Assembly: GCF_017114945.1 (NCBI RefSeq)
Contig: NZ_JABXKQ010000105.1
Location: 1-33,858 of the forward strand
Length of the DNA stretch: 33,858 nucleotides
Reading direction: 5' to 3'
DNA from: Nostoc sp. JL34
GTDB taxonomy: Bacteria; Cyanobacteriota; Cyanobacteriia; Cyanobacteriales; Nostocaceae
Below the pieces are notes generated by a model. It searched no databases. It was not told the origin of the DNA and saw only the letters and a list, made by a program, of their open reading frames with translations. The translations under genes were made by a program, and so were the position numbers. Shown here in pieces: positions 23,421 to 30,641 of this stretch; position 1 is the stretch's first letter, and the number at the start of each line of letters is the position of its first letter.

Positions 23421-23545
23421 TGGGACTGGGGACTGGGAAATAGGGACTGGGAAATAGGGACTGGGAAATAGGGAAGAAACTTCATCACTAATGCCCAATG
23501 CCTAATGCCCAATGCCCAATTCCCAATGCCCAATTCCCAATGCCC
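23421..23545. repeat. 14-bp (2 x 7) G-block repeat followed by C-block repeat
   Basis: Three perfect 14-bp units GGGACTGGGAAATA occupy 23429-23470, followed at 23489-23545 by TGCCCAA / TTCCCAA heptads. The halves are roughly complementary, as at 5567-5655, so the transcript can fold into a hairpin between the ArsA-like gene and chlG. This fills nearly all of the 147-bp spacer, leaving little room for a separate chlG promoter. Confidence 0.85.
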
Positions 23546-23563
23546 TATTAATTAGTAAATTTT

Positions 23564-24610
23564 ATGTCAGAATCAACTCCCATTACCCCAGACCCTAACC
23601 CGTCTGAAGCACTAGACTCAGTGGCAATTAATCCCAGTGAGCAAGCAACAGCAATGAGCGATCGCAGTGCGAAAACTAGGCAGATGTTGGGGATGAAAGG
23701 TGCAGCGTCTGGGGAAACTTCAATCTGGAAAATTCGTTTACAGCTAATGAAGCCGATTACCTGGATTCCTCTAATTTGGGGCGTAGTCTGTGGTGCGGCT
23801 TCTTCTGGTAACTATACTTGGACACTGGAAAATGTCTTGAAGGTAGCAACCTGTATGTTACTGGCTGGGCCATTGATGACAGGTTACACCCAAATCCTCA
23901 ATGATTACTACGATCGCGAAATCGATGCCATTAATGAACCTTATCGCCCTATTCCCTCTGGGGCAATTCCCCTACCCCAGGTAATTATTCAGATTTGGAT
24001 ATTACTGATTGCTGGCATTAGTTTGGCATTTATGCTGGATGTGTGGTCTGGTCATGAATTCCCGACAATTACAGCGATCGCGATTATCGGTTCTTTTATC
24101 GCCTACATTTATTCTGCACCTCCCCTGAAACTCAAACAAAACGGCTGGCTAGGTAGCTACGCCTTGGGTGCAAGCTATATCACCCTACCTTGGTCTACAG
24201 GACACGCTTTGTTTGGTGAACTAAATTCCACAATCGTGATTTTGACAATGTTCTACAGCTTGGCTGGATTGGGTATTGCCATTGTCAATGACTTCAAGAG
24301 TGTAGAAGGCGATCGCCAGCTAGGATTAAATTCACTACCTGTAATGTTTGGCATCACCACTGCGGCTTGGATTTGTGTAGTAACGATTGATGTCTTTCAA
24401 GGATTTATTGCAGCTTATCTCGTCAGCATCCATGAGAATTTGTATGCCGCAATACTAGTATTGTTAATCATCCCGCAAATCACCTTGCAGGATATGTATT
24501 TCTTGCGCGACCCTGTGAAGAATGATGTTAAGTACCAAGCCAGCGCCCAACCGTTCCTTGTTTTAGGAATGCTCGTAACTGGTTTAGCGTTGGGTCATGC
24601 TGGCGTTTAA
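23564..24610 (+). CDS. chlG: Chlorophyll synthase ChlG
   Basis: ChlG attaches the phytyl or geranylgeranyl tail to chlorophyllide a in the thylakoid membrane. The 348-residue protein is a UbiA-type prenyltransferase. The first Asp-rich motif is NDYYDREID (113-121), continuing AINEPYRPIPSGAIP, which is diagnostic of ChlG/BchG. The second region, VNDFKSVEGDRQLGLNSLP, carries the other Asp cluster (about 245-260). Eight or nine hydrophobic helices follow from about 65. The N-terminal ~45 residues are polar and Pro/Ser-rich; an internal Met at 31 is an alternative start giving a length closer to some homologues. The function is secure. Confidence 0.97.
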   Translation: MSESTPITPDPNPSEALDSVAINPSEQATAMSDRSAKTRQMLGMKGAASGETSIWKIRLQLMKPITWIPLIWGVVCGAASSGNYTWTLENVLKVATCMLLAGPLMTGYTQILNDYYDREIDAINEPYRPIPSGAIPLPQVIIQIWILLIAGISLAFMLDVWSGHEFPTITAIAIIGSFIAYIYSAPPLKLKQNGWLGSYALGASYITLPWSTGHALFGELNSTIVILTMFYSLAGLGIAIVNDFKSVEGDRQLGLNSLPVMFGITTAAWICVVTIDVFQGFIAAYLVSIHENLYAAILVLLIIPQITLQDMYFLRDPVKNDVKYQASAQPFLVLGMLVTGLALGHAGV

Positions 24611-24638
24611 CTTATACTTCTATAGTCAGAAGTTAGGA

Positions 24639-24703
24639 ATTAGGAGTGGAGCCGGAGACGCTCCGCCTCCGGTTAGGAGGTAATATACTTCTAACTCCTA
24701 ATT
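24639..24703. repeat. Inverted repeats after chlG, possible terminator
   Basis: CCGGAG (24652-24657) pairs with CTCCGG (24667-24672) around a 9-base loop. Outside it, ATTAGGAGT-like (about 24639) and ACTCCTAAT-like (about 24693) sequences form a second, longer pair. The nested hairpin sits about 40 bp after the chlG stop and could terminate chlG transcription, though no long T-run follows. It also resembles dispersed GGAGACGCTCC-type repeats of Nostoc. Confidence 0.5.
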
Positions 24704-24719
24704 TGTATCAGAACATATC

Positions 24720-25007
24720 GTGTTGAAACTGATATCTTTCCTCATTCATGGGATTCAACCTTTTTTAGTCCCGATTTGCTTTGTCGTTGCTTGGACTGTA
24801 ATTATTCTCATTGTTTTGAGCCTCTGTGCGGCAGCGCAAGATAGTCTGACTACAGCCAAGCAAATGCATCAAATCCCCTGTACTGGTTGCCAATTTTTTA
24901 CCGACAATTACCGTCTTAAATGTACTGTACGCCCATCTATTGCCAACACAGAAGAAGCAATCGATTGTTCTGACTATCAACCGAAGACGAATCCTTATTT
25001 GTATTAG
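24720..25007 (+). CDS. Small cysteine-containing membrane protein, unknown function
   Basis: I do not recognise a named family. The 95-residue product has one long hydrophobic helix (about 13-38) near the N-terminus and a polar C-terminal tail with four cysteines: the CTGC pair at about 54-57, then C68 and C83. The CxxC plus two later Cys could bind a metal or form disulfides. The start is GTG at 24720, directly followed by TTG. It stands alone between chlG and the convergent alcohol dehydrogenase, and its composition is like its neighbours. Confidence that it is a real gene is fair. Confidence 0.65.
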   Translation: MLKLISFLIHGIQPFLVPICFVVAWTVIILIVLSLCAAAQDSLTTAKQMHQIPCTGCQFFTDNYRLKCTVRPSIANTEEAIDCSDYQPKTNPYLY

Positions 25008-25103
25008 TTAGGGGGTAGGTATTAGGAACTGGAGAGTGGCGAGAGACTGGTTAGAAAATAAGGCAGATGAGAGAGCAGGTGACACAGAGGCAGAGGGAAA
25101 ATA

Positions 25104-25124
25104 ACAAATGACAAATGACAAATG
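25104..25124. repeat. ACAAATG heptad repeat, three copies
   Basis: Three perfect ACAAATG units lie in the spacer between the small membrane protein and the alcohol dehydrogenase, which converge here. It is the same heptad class as at 6658-6699. Confidence 0.8.
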
Positions 25125-25128
25125 ACTA

Positions 25129-26082
25129 TTAACTAATCTCTAACAATATCTTTAAAACACCCCGACTCTGAGCATGTTCAAAAGCCGCAAGCCCTTCAAT
25201 AAGGGGATAAGTGGCATGAATCAGGGGTTGCACGTCAACTTGTCCTGTAGCTAATAGTTGCAGGGCTGGAGCAAAGGGGCCACAACGGGAGCCGATGAGG
25301 GTGATTTCATCCACGACTAAAGAAGAAGCATCTAGGCTGAGGTTGCCAGCATAAGTACTTTTCAGTACAAGCGTACCACGCGGACGGAGGGCGCGACGGG
25401 CGATCGCAAATCCTTCTGGGTTGCCAGTACATTCTACTGAGATATCGAAATATCCATCTGTAACAGCGGCGGCTAGACTCGTTTTTATCCCCCGTGCCTC
25501 TAAGTTAGCCAGTTTGTCTCGATGACGGCCTACAGCTAAGAGTTCACAGCCAGTTAAAGCTAGTGTCTGGGCTACTAACTGCCCTAGTTTGCCATCTCCT
25601 ACCACTAGCACCCGGTCATTTGGACGTAATGGCACTTGCTGCTGAATTTCTAAAGCTGCTGCTATAGGTTCGGTAAATGTTGCTACTTCTGTCGCCACAT
25701 TATCAGGTACGGGATGTAGGTTCTCCACCGGCAAACAGAGATATTCACCAAAGGCTCCATTTCGGTTGACAATACCTAGAACTGTGCGATTTTCGCAGTG
25801 AGTTGGTTGTCCACTGCGACAAAACCGACAATGCCCACACACAGCATTGATTTCCCCAACTACGCGTTGGTTAACTAAGTGTTCTGGCCCTTTTTGAACC
25901 ACGCCGACAAATTCATGCCCCAAAATACCAGTGTAGGGATAGTAACCTCTGAGTAGTTCCAGGTCAGTATTACATATCCCTGCACGCAAGACGCGCACCA
26001 AGGCTTCTCCCGGTGGCGCTTCAGGAATGGGAATATCTGTGCGTAGTTGCAATTGGTTATTTTCGAGCCAGAGTCCTTTCAT
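25129..26082 (-). CDS. Zinc-dependent medium-chain alcohol dehydrogenase family protein
   Basis: The 317-residue protein has the MDR layout. Catalytic zinc ligands are Cys37 (AGICNTDLE) and His56/Glu57 (GHEFVG). Four structural-zinc cysteines lie at 82, 85, 88 and 96 (CGHCRFCRSGQPTHC). A Rossmann NAD(P) fold starts at VLVVGDGKLGQLV (158-170). It probably oxidises a polyol or alcohol such as a sorbitol- or threonine-type substrate, but the substrate is not readable. It is slightly short for the family (usually about 340-350) yet has both ends. A divergent or separate promoter lies in the 107-bp spacer upstream, before the unknown gene at 26190. HIP1 is present, so it looks native. Confidence 0.9.
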   Translation of the reverse strand: MKGLWLENNQLQLRTDIPIPEAPPGEALVRVLRAGICNTDLELLRGYYPYTGILGHEFVGVVQKGPEHLVNQRVVGEINAVCGHCRFCRSGQPTHCENRTVLGIVNRNGAFGEYLCLPVENLHPVPDNVATEVATFTEPIAAALEIQQQVPLRPNDRVLVVGDGKLGQLVAQTLALTGCELLAVGRHRDKLANLEARGIKTSLAAAVTDGYFDISVECTGNPEGFAIARRALRPRGTLVLKSTYAGNLSLDASSLVVDEITLIGSRCGPFAPALQLLATGQVDVQPLIHATYPLIEGLAAFEHAQSRGVLKILLEIS

Positions 26083-26189
26083 TTTTCTTCACATCCTTTG
26101 CTTTATATTTCGTCAGACCATTTTCAAAAATCTTTTCAACATAATAGAATCAGCGACAAATAAGTACATCTGTACTGTATTTTCCACAT

Positions 26190-26762
26190 CTATGTTTCTG
26201 TAGTAGGTATTTCTTTAATTTTGGTGACATCAATTTTGCTTAACCAAGTAACCAAATCTTCTGAGTCAAGTGCTATCTCGCTTCCTAAAGTTTTGATATA
26301 AAGAAGTCCGTCGCTAATAATTAAATCTCGGATTGGATACCATGAATCTCGTGTTCTAATCAGAAGTTCCAACGGAATCCCTGGTCTTGAAGTATACTTG
26401 CGGTATTTCCACCAGGCTCGCCATAGAAGGACACATTTAGTACAGTGCATCTCATAGCCTTTGGGAACTTCGCAGTATTGATACTGATAGAAACCCCGAT
26501 TATCTACTTCTCCTTTGAGGAGATAACCATATTCTGCTAATGCCTGATTTATCAATTCCCACTGGGTTGATTTTGAAGAAATCAAGAATTCAGATAGAGT
26601 ATTAGATAGTTGGGCGGTAGCAATCACACCTTCAGATTTTGCTGTCAGCTGGTTCGTTTTATAAACTGTTTGCGCTGTCAAAGCAGGATTTGACAACAAA
26701 ACTTCTTTTTTCTGGATAGAGTTTTGCACAAACTCTCGAATTAAATCTAAATCAGACAACAT
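26190..26762 (-). CDS. Conserved hypothetical protein
   Basis: I do not recognise this 190-residue family. It is soluble, with no signal peptide or membrane helix. The N-terminal ~75 residues are helical and polar. The C-terminal part is mixed and aromatic (YQYQYCEVPKGYE, CTKCVLLWRAWWKYRKYT, IRTRDSWYPI). Two cysteines in CTKC (about 107-110) might bind a metal. The segment IRDLIISDGLLYIKTLGSEIAL has a beta-strand-like pattern. It stands alone on the minus strand between two enzymes, with 215 bp upstream that hold no gene. Codon use matches its neighbours, so it is likely a real chromosomal gene of unknown role. Confidence 0.7.
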   Translation of the reverse strand: MLSDLDLIREFVQNSIQKKEVLLSNPALTAQTVYKTNQLTAKSEGVIATAQLSNTLSEFLISSKSTQWELINQALAEYGYLLKGEVDNRGFYQYQYCEVPKGYEMHCTKCVLLWRAWWKYRKYTSRPGIPLELLIRTRDSWYPIRDLIISDGLLYIKTLGSEIALDSEDLVTWLSKIDVTKIKEIPTTET

Positions 26763-26977
26763 AAAATTATTTATACTAAATTAACCAGTGTAATGTAAGC
26801 TACAACACTACTTAAATTAATAACTACACTGGTTTTGCACTTAAATCAGGATTATTACCAGCTTTATTTATACTCAATTCTTTGTTTGACTAGGGTTTTG
26901 TTAAGTTTAATATCACTATGCCGCCATCCACTAGGCTGGTTGACAAAATTACTGTTTTCAGATACATAAACGGCAAA

Positions 26978-27784
26978 TTAAATTTTTACGCCTTCGAGAA
27001 AAGGTTGAAAGACTGAAACTAATTCTGGACGACTGACAACAAGGGTGGGAAAAGAGCGATCGCTATAATCTTCTCCGGGTGACAACGGAAACGGTTCTGA
27101 CTTCAGCGATGTCCAGACCCCACCAGCAGCCTGGACAATTACCCAAGCCCCCGCTAAGTCCCAAACTTTTGGCGTCGCCTCAATACCACCGAGAGTAGCC
27201 CCAGTGGCAACTGTCAAAAAGTTATAGCTAGCTACACCCAACATCCGAATTTTGCAGGGAAAGCCGTTTTGGATAACTGCGGTGCTACGAGAACAGAGGT
27301 TAAAAAAGTGATTGTTGCTGGGACTATCACCACTAGTGTGGATGGGGTGGTGATTGAGAAATGCTCCAGATGGTGTTACTAAACCAGATGAACCCGCCCA
27401 GTAACCATGAAAAGCTTGATTCAAGGTTGGTGCGTAAACATAACCAAAAATGGGCGTGCCTCGATATAGCAAACCCAGAGATATTGTCCAGATGGGAATG
27501 CCACGTGTGAAGTTGGTCGTACCGTCTAGAGGGTCAATTACCCAGCACCACTCCGTACCGGGAAATGACTGATCGCTCTCTTCGCTCAAAATGCCGTAAC
27601 CAGAGAAATTAGAAGCGATCGCATCCCGAATTTCCTGATCTGCCCATTTATCTGCTTGCGTCACCAAACTACCATCAGCTTTTTGGTCAGCCTGTACTTG
27701 CCCAAAATCTTGCATTAGCTGCTTGCCCACTCTGGTAGTGGTAGTTTGGGCAAAATCAAGAATTGTTGTCCAAAAATCATTCAT
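26978..27784 (-). CDS. Inositol monophosphatase family phosphatase
   Basis: The 268-residue protein has all metal and phosphate motifs of the IMPase superfamily: ILSEES (65-70) with the metal-binding Glu, WVIDPLDGTTNF (81-92) with both Asp residues, and WDLAGAWVIVQAAGG with the final metal-binding Asp. Relatives hydrolyse inositol-1-phosphate, histidinol phosphate or 3'-phosphoadenosine phosphates; the sequence alone does not choose among these. PAP hydrolysis would suit a genome with a PAPS-dependent sulfotransferase, but that is only a thought. It lies 92 bp downstream of the PUCC-family gene on the same strand, across a heptad-repeat spacer. Confidence 0.9.
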   Translation of the reverse strand: MNDFWTTILDFAQTTTTRVGKQLMQDFGQVQADQKADGSLVTQADKWADQEIRDAIASNFSGYGILSEESDQSFPGTEWCWVIDPLDGTTNFTRGIPIWTISLGLLYRGTPIFGYVYAPTLNQAFHGYWAGSSGLVTPSGAFLNHHPIHTSGDSPSNNHFFNLCSRSTAVIQNGFPCKIRMLGVASYNFLTVATGATLGGIEATPKVWDLAGAWVIVQAAGGVWTSLKSEPFPLSPGEDYSDRSFPTLVVSRPELVSVFQPFLEGVKI

Positions 27785-27870
27785 TGGTTATTAGTCATTT
27801 GTCATTGGTCATTTGTCATTGGTCATTAGGTCATTTGTCCCATACCCAATGCCCTATGCCCCATGCCCTA
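27785..27870. repeat. Degenerate heptad repeats (ATTTGTC/ATTGGTC, then CCCTATG-type)
   Basis: The short spacer between the PUCC-family gene and the phosphatase is made of ATTTGTC, ATTGGTC and then CCCAATG / CCCTATG heptads. It contains no gene. It belongs to the same repeat class as those at 6658, 23489 and 25104. Confidence 0.75.
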
Positions 27871-27876
27871 TACAGT

Positions 27877-29310
27877 TTAATCTAAATCGCTTTCTAAAAC
27901 TGAAGCGATCGCTTGCTTTGTACTTGTTTGAAATTCTGTGACATTCACCCGATTCAGAAACCAAATCGATACCACCATTCCCACGGCTTCTAGGGCAAAT
28001 ACCAGTCCATAAGCTAACTCTAAGTTAGGTAGTAGTTTGCGTCCAATATCTAAGATGCCACCGCCTAAAACTACCGCTAGTCCCCTAGCCATAGCTTGCG
28101 CTAATCCCCAGGCCCCAATAAACGTACCTGCGCTTTCGGCAACTGTCAGGTCTAACATCAAACTAATTGCTGCTGTAGTTAAGAAACCTGTAGCTAAACC
28201 GAACAACACCAAACCTAGCTTTAGAAAAGCTGGATTAGCAGTAAATCCTGATATTCCTAGCAATACCGAACAGAATGCTACCAATATACAGCCCAAGCGG
28301 GCAGTTTTGCGTTTACCCAAACGCGGCACAATATAAAAGCCAGTAACGCCGTAAGCAATCAGTATACCAATTCCGTAAAAAACATTCAGTTTGGTACTTT
28401 CTGCTAAAGGCATTTTAAACACTTGACCAGCATAGGGTTCCAAAATCGGGTCTTGCATAAACAAGCTGATGGTCATCACCACTAAAAAGGTGAAAAACAA
28501 ACCTGTTTGTGGACTAGCTGTCAAGATTTTCCAAGCATTGCCCAGAGTGATGCTATCTTCCCGGTTTAGGACTGTGGAACGGCTTAAGTATTGGGAGTAC
28601 TTTTTTTCTACGCCGAATGTCGCTGCGATCGCTAAACCAAATACAATTGCTGGGACGACGAGAAATAGCCTATTTACGGCCGCCTGCAAGGTTGCTGTTG
28701 TTGCTTCTGGCGTTAATTGCTTCAGCAAACTGGCACTGATAATTGCCCCGACAATAATCCCCACCATCAGCATTGACCAAACCACACCAACCACTTTAGA
28801 ACGGTTATCTTCTTCAGATATATCCACCAACAAAGCAGCAAAGGCAGTGCCGCTAGCACAAATTCCTAGACCGTATATAGCAAAGATCAGGGATAAAAGG
28901 GCTGTCCAGCCGATTGTTTGGGTTGTCCATGCCCAACCACCTGCACTATTTGCGGCAATATTGAGTTGCCACATTACTTGTACAGCTAAAAATGCTGCGA
29001 TCGCAAATATTGCCGCGCCCACCCAAACATAAGCTGTGCGGTGGTATCCCCATAACGGCTTGGCATCAGAAATCTGGCCGAACCAGACACGGGAAGGAGC
29101 AACAAATAAGGGTAGTGCTAGAACGACTGATACCAGCGTCGCCGGAATTGCTATTTCTTGAATCATGACTCTGTTGAGTACGCCTAGAGTCAAAATAGAC
29201 ATCATGCTCAACCCCATCTGAAATAAACCCAGCCGGAACATGGTCAGCAGGTTTACCTTTGGCAGAGATAGGGATTTTGTTTTGGTATCAAATACTTCAC
29301 CGCTTGCCAT
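27877..29310 (-). CDS. PUCC/BCD-family major facilitator transporter
   Basis: The 477-residue protein has about twelve hydrophobic helices and the PUCC-family hallmarks: FRLGLFQMGLSMMSILTLGVLNRVM near the N-terminus (26-50), PSRVWFGQISDAKPLWGYHRT (72-92) and a late GAWGLAQAMARGLAVVLGGG segment. In purple bacteria PucC/LhaA assist light-harvesting complex assembly and bacteriochlorophyll handling; cyanobacterial members are thought to handle chlorophyll or its precursors but are poorly characterised. It is 3.3 kb from chlG on the opposite strand. It contains several HIP1 sites and looks native. Two long frames on its plus strand are antisense shadows. Confidence 0.92.
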   Translation of the reverse strand: MASGEVFDTKTKSLSLPKVNLLTMFRLGLFQMGLSMMSILTLGVLNRVMIQEIAIPATLVSVVLALPLFVAPSRVWFGQISDAKPLWGYHRTAYVWVGAAIFAIAAFLAVQVMWQLNIAANSAGGWAWTTQTIGWTALLSLIFAIYGLGICASGTAFAALLVDISEEDNRSKVVGVVWSMLMVGIIVGAIISASLLKQLTPEATTATLQAAVNRLFLVVPAIVFGLAIAATFGVEKKYSQYLSRSTVLNREDSITLGNAWKILTASPQTGLFFTFLVVMTISLFMQDPILEPYAGQVFKMPLAESTKLNVFYGIGILIAYGVTGFYIVPRLGKRKTARLGCILVAFCSVLLGISGFTANPAFLKLGLVLFGLATGFLTTAAISLMLDLTVAESAGTFIGAWGLAQAMARGLAVVLGGGILDIGRKLLPNLELAYGLVFALEAVGMVVSIWFLNRVNVTEFQTSTKQAIASVLESDLD

Positions 29311-29524
29311 AGCTACTTTTTCGTATAGTTTATAGGATTTAATCTCTCTCTCTTTAAATAAAGATAAACCCTACCCGCTCCAAATCAGCGAACGAAAAGT
29401 TGAAGTTGCGATGGCTTTGCAGTTATACACCTCAATTAGGGTATGCTTCAGCCAAGTTAGGATTTATTTTTAGGGCTTGGTTGTAATCTGCAATCGTATA
29501 ACAAGAGAATTTTAGGATGAAGTA

Positions 29525-30358
29525 GTGAAACGAGACTCAATTTACTATCAAATTTTTAAGCGCTTTCCTGGGTTACTCTTTGAACTGATTGATAATCCTC
29601 CTCTGCAAGGGCAAAACTATCGATTTGAATCACCTGAAGTCAAAGAAACGGCTTTCCGCATCGATGGTGTGTTTTTACCTCCAGAGGGTGCAACATCCAG
29701 AGTGATCTTTTTTGCTGAAGTTCAATTCCAAAGAGATGAAGCCCTCTACCATAGGTTCTTTACCGAGTCGCTGATGTACTTGAACCGGAATCGTTCTCAG
29801 TATGATGACTGGTTCTGTGTAGTAATTTTTTCATCACGCTCTCTTGAACCAAGGGATCAAAAAACTCATCGAATATTTCTCAACAGCGACCAAGTGCAGC
29901 GAATCTATTTAGATGAGTTAGGCGCGACTAATCAGCAGCCAATAGGCATCAACTTAATGCAGTTGACTCTAGCATCGGATGAAGTGATGGCAGAGCAAGC
30001 AAAGCAATTGATTGAGCGGGTAAAATTAGAGGAAACGGACACACTGCCGCAAAACGAAATACTAGACATCATCACCACAATCGCCGTTTATAAGTTTTCC
30101 ACCTTGAGTAGAGAGGAAGTTGAAGCTATGCTAGGACTCACTTTGGAGCAAACAAGAGTTTATCAGGAAGCGAAAGCCGAGGGTCGGGAAGAGGGTCGAG
30201 AAGAAGGTCGAGAAGAAGGTCGAGAAGAACAGAAAGCTGAAATGTTGAAACTTACCGTCCCTCTGTTGCTAAAAACAGGGATGAGTGTGGAACAGATTGC
30301 TCAACATCTTAATGTTGATATAGAAGCTGTCCATCTTGCCGCACAATCAAGCACATAG
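29525..30358 (+). CDS. DUF2887 / Rpn-type PD-(D/E)XK nuclease-like protein
   Basis: The 277-residue protein belongs to the DUF2887 group related to Rpn recombination-promoting nucleases and transposase-like PD-(D/E)XK enzymes. The catalytic pattern is visible as D47 (FRIDGVF) and E65-x-Q67 (FFAEVQF). The C-terminal half has a helical region (about 165-215), a charged repeat of four EGRE units (219-234, from a 12-bp DNA repeat), and a short tail with an HTH-like MSVEQIAQHLNVDIEAV. The start is GTG 29525, with AGGATGA just upstream. Such genes are abundant, variable in copy number in cyanobacteria and often mobile. It begins the accessory end of the window. DNA cleavage is inferred from the family. 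Confidence 0.88.
   Translation: MKRDSIYYQIFKRFPGLLFELIDNPPLQGQNYRFESPEVKETAFRIDGVFLPPEGATSRVIFFAEVQFQRDEALYHRFFTESLMYLNRNRSQYDDWFCVVIFSSRSLEPRDQKTHRIFLNSDQVQRIYLDELGATNQQPIGINLMQLTLASDEVMAEQAKQLIERVKLEETDTLPQNEILDIITTIAVYKFSTLSREEVEAMLGLTLEQTRVYQEAKAEGREEGREEGREEGREEQKAEMLKLTVPLLLKTGMSVEQIAQHLNVDIEAVHLAAQSST
30179..30226 (+). repeat. 12-bp in-frame repeat, four copies (EGRE)
   Basis: Four units of GAGGGTCGGGAA / GAAGGTCGAGAA lie inside the DUF2887 gene and encode EGREEGREEGREEGRE. The last two units are identical, suggesting recent slippage. Length variation at this site among DUF2887 proteins is expected. Confidence 0.9.
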
Positions 30359-30379
30359 AATGGACATTTAATTAATTAC

Positions 30380-30406
30380 TAATTCGTAATTCGTAATTCG
30401 TAATTT
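30380..30406. repeat. TAATTCG heptad repeat, three copies plus partial
   Basis: TAATTCG units start at 30380, 30387 and 30394, followed by a partial TAATTT. It lies just downstream of the DUF2887 gene and belongs to the heptad repeat class seen elsewhere in the window. Confidence 0.8.
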
Positions 30407-30426
30407 TTGGGTTTCATTCCGCAACT

Positions 30427-30618
30427 CTACCAGATGCAATCGCGTTTGTGTATACGTGGCTTTGTTTCAGTCGTGTTCTGTAAGCATAACTGGATCAAAC
30501 GCTGCTGGGTATTAATAGGATGGATGTAAGTGAGATAGTTGCCTACTTCTACTGCTAATACTGGTGTCATAGTTGGCGATCGCCATATAGATGTATCATT
30601 GACATCCAAGCATCTCAA
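30427..30618 (-). CDS. Possible small ORF or gene remnant
   Basis: A 63-codon minus-strand frame starts at TTG 30618 (no ATG start; internal Met at 17) and reads protein-like in the middle (TPVLAVEVGNYLTYIHPINT). It contains a HIP1 site at about 30579. I recognise no family and see no ribosome binding site. It may be a degraded fragment of an older gene or chance. It occupies most of the 283-bp spacer ahead of the helicase. Confidence 0.22.
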   Translation of the reverse strand: MRCLDVNDTSIWRSPTMTPVLAVEVGNYLTYIHPINTQQRLIQLCLQNTTETKPRIHKRDCIW

Positions 30619-30641
30619 ACTTTACTAAGGTTATCAGGGAT

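Noticed and set aside
28469..29032. 187-codon plus-strand frame (and 28037-28336) opposite the PUCC-family gene
   Set aside because: Antisense shadows of a strongly recognised membrane transporter; Thr/Lys/Pro-rich without domain similarity.
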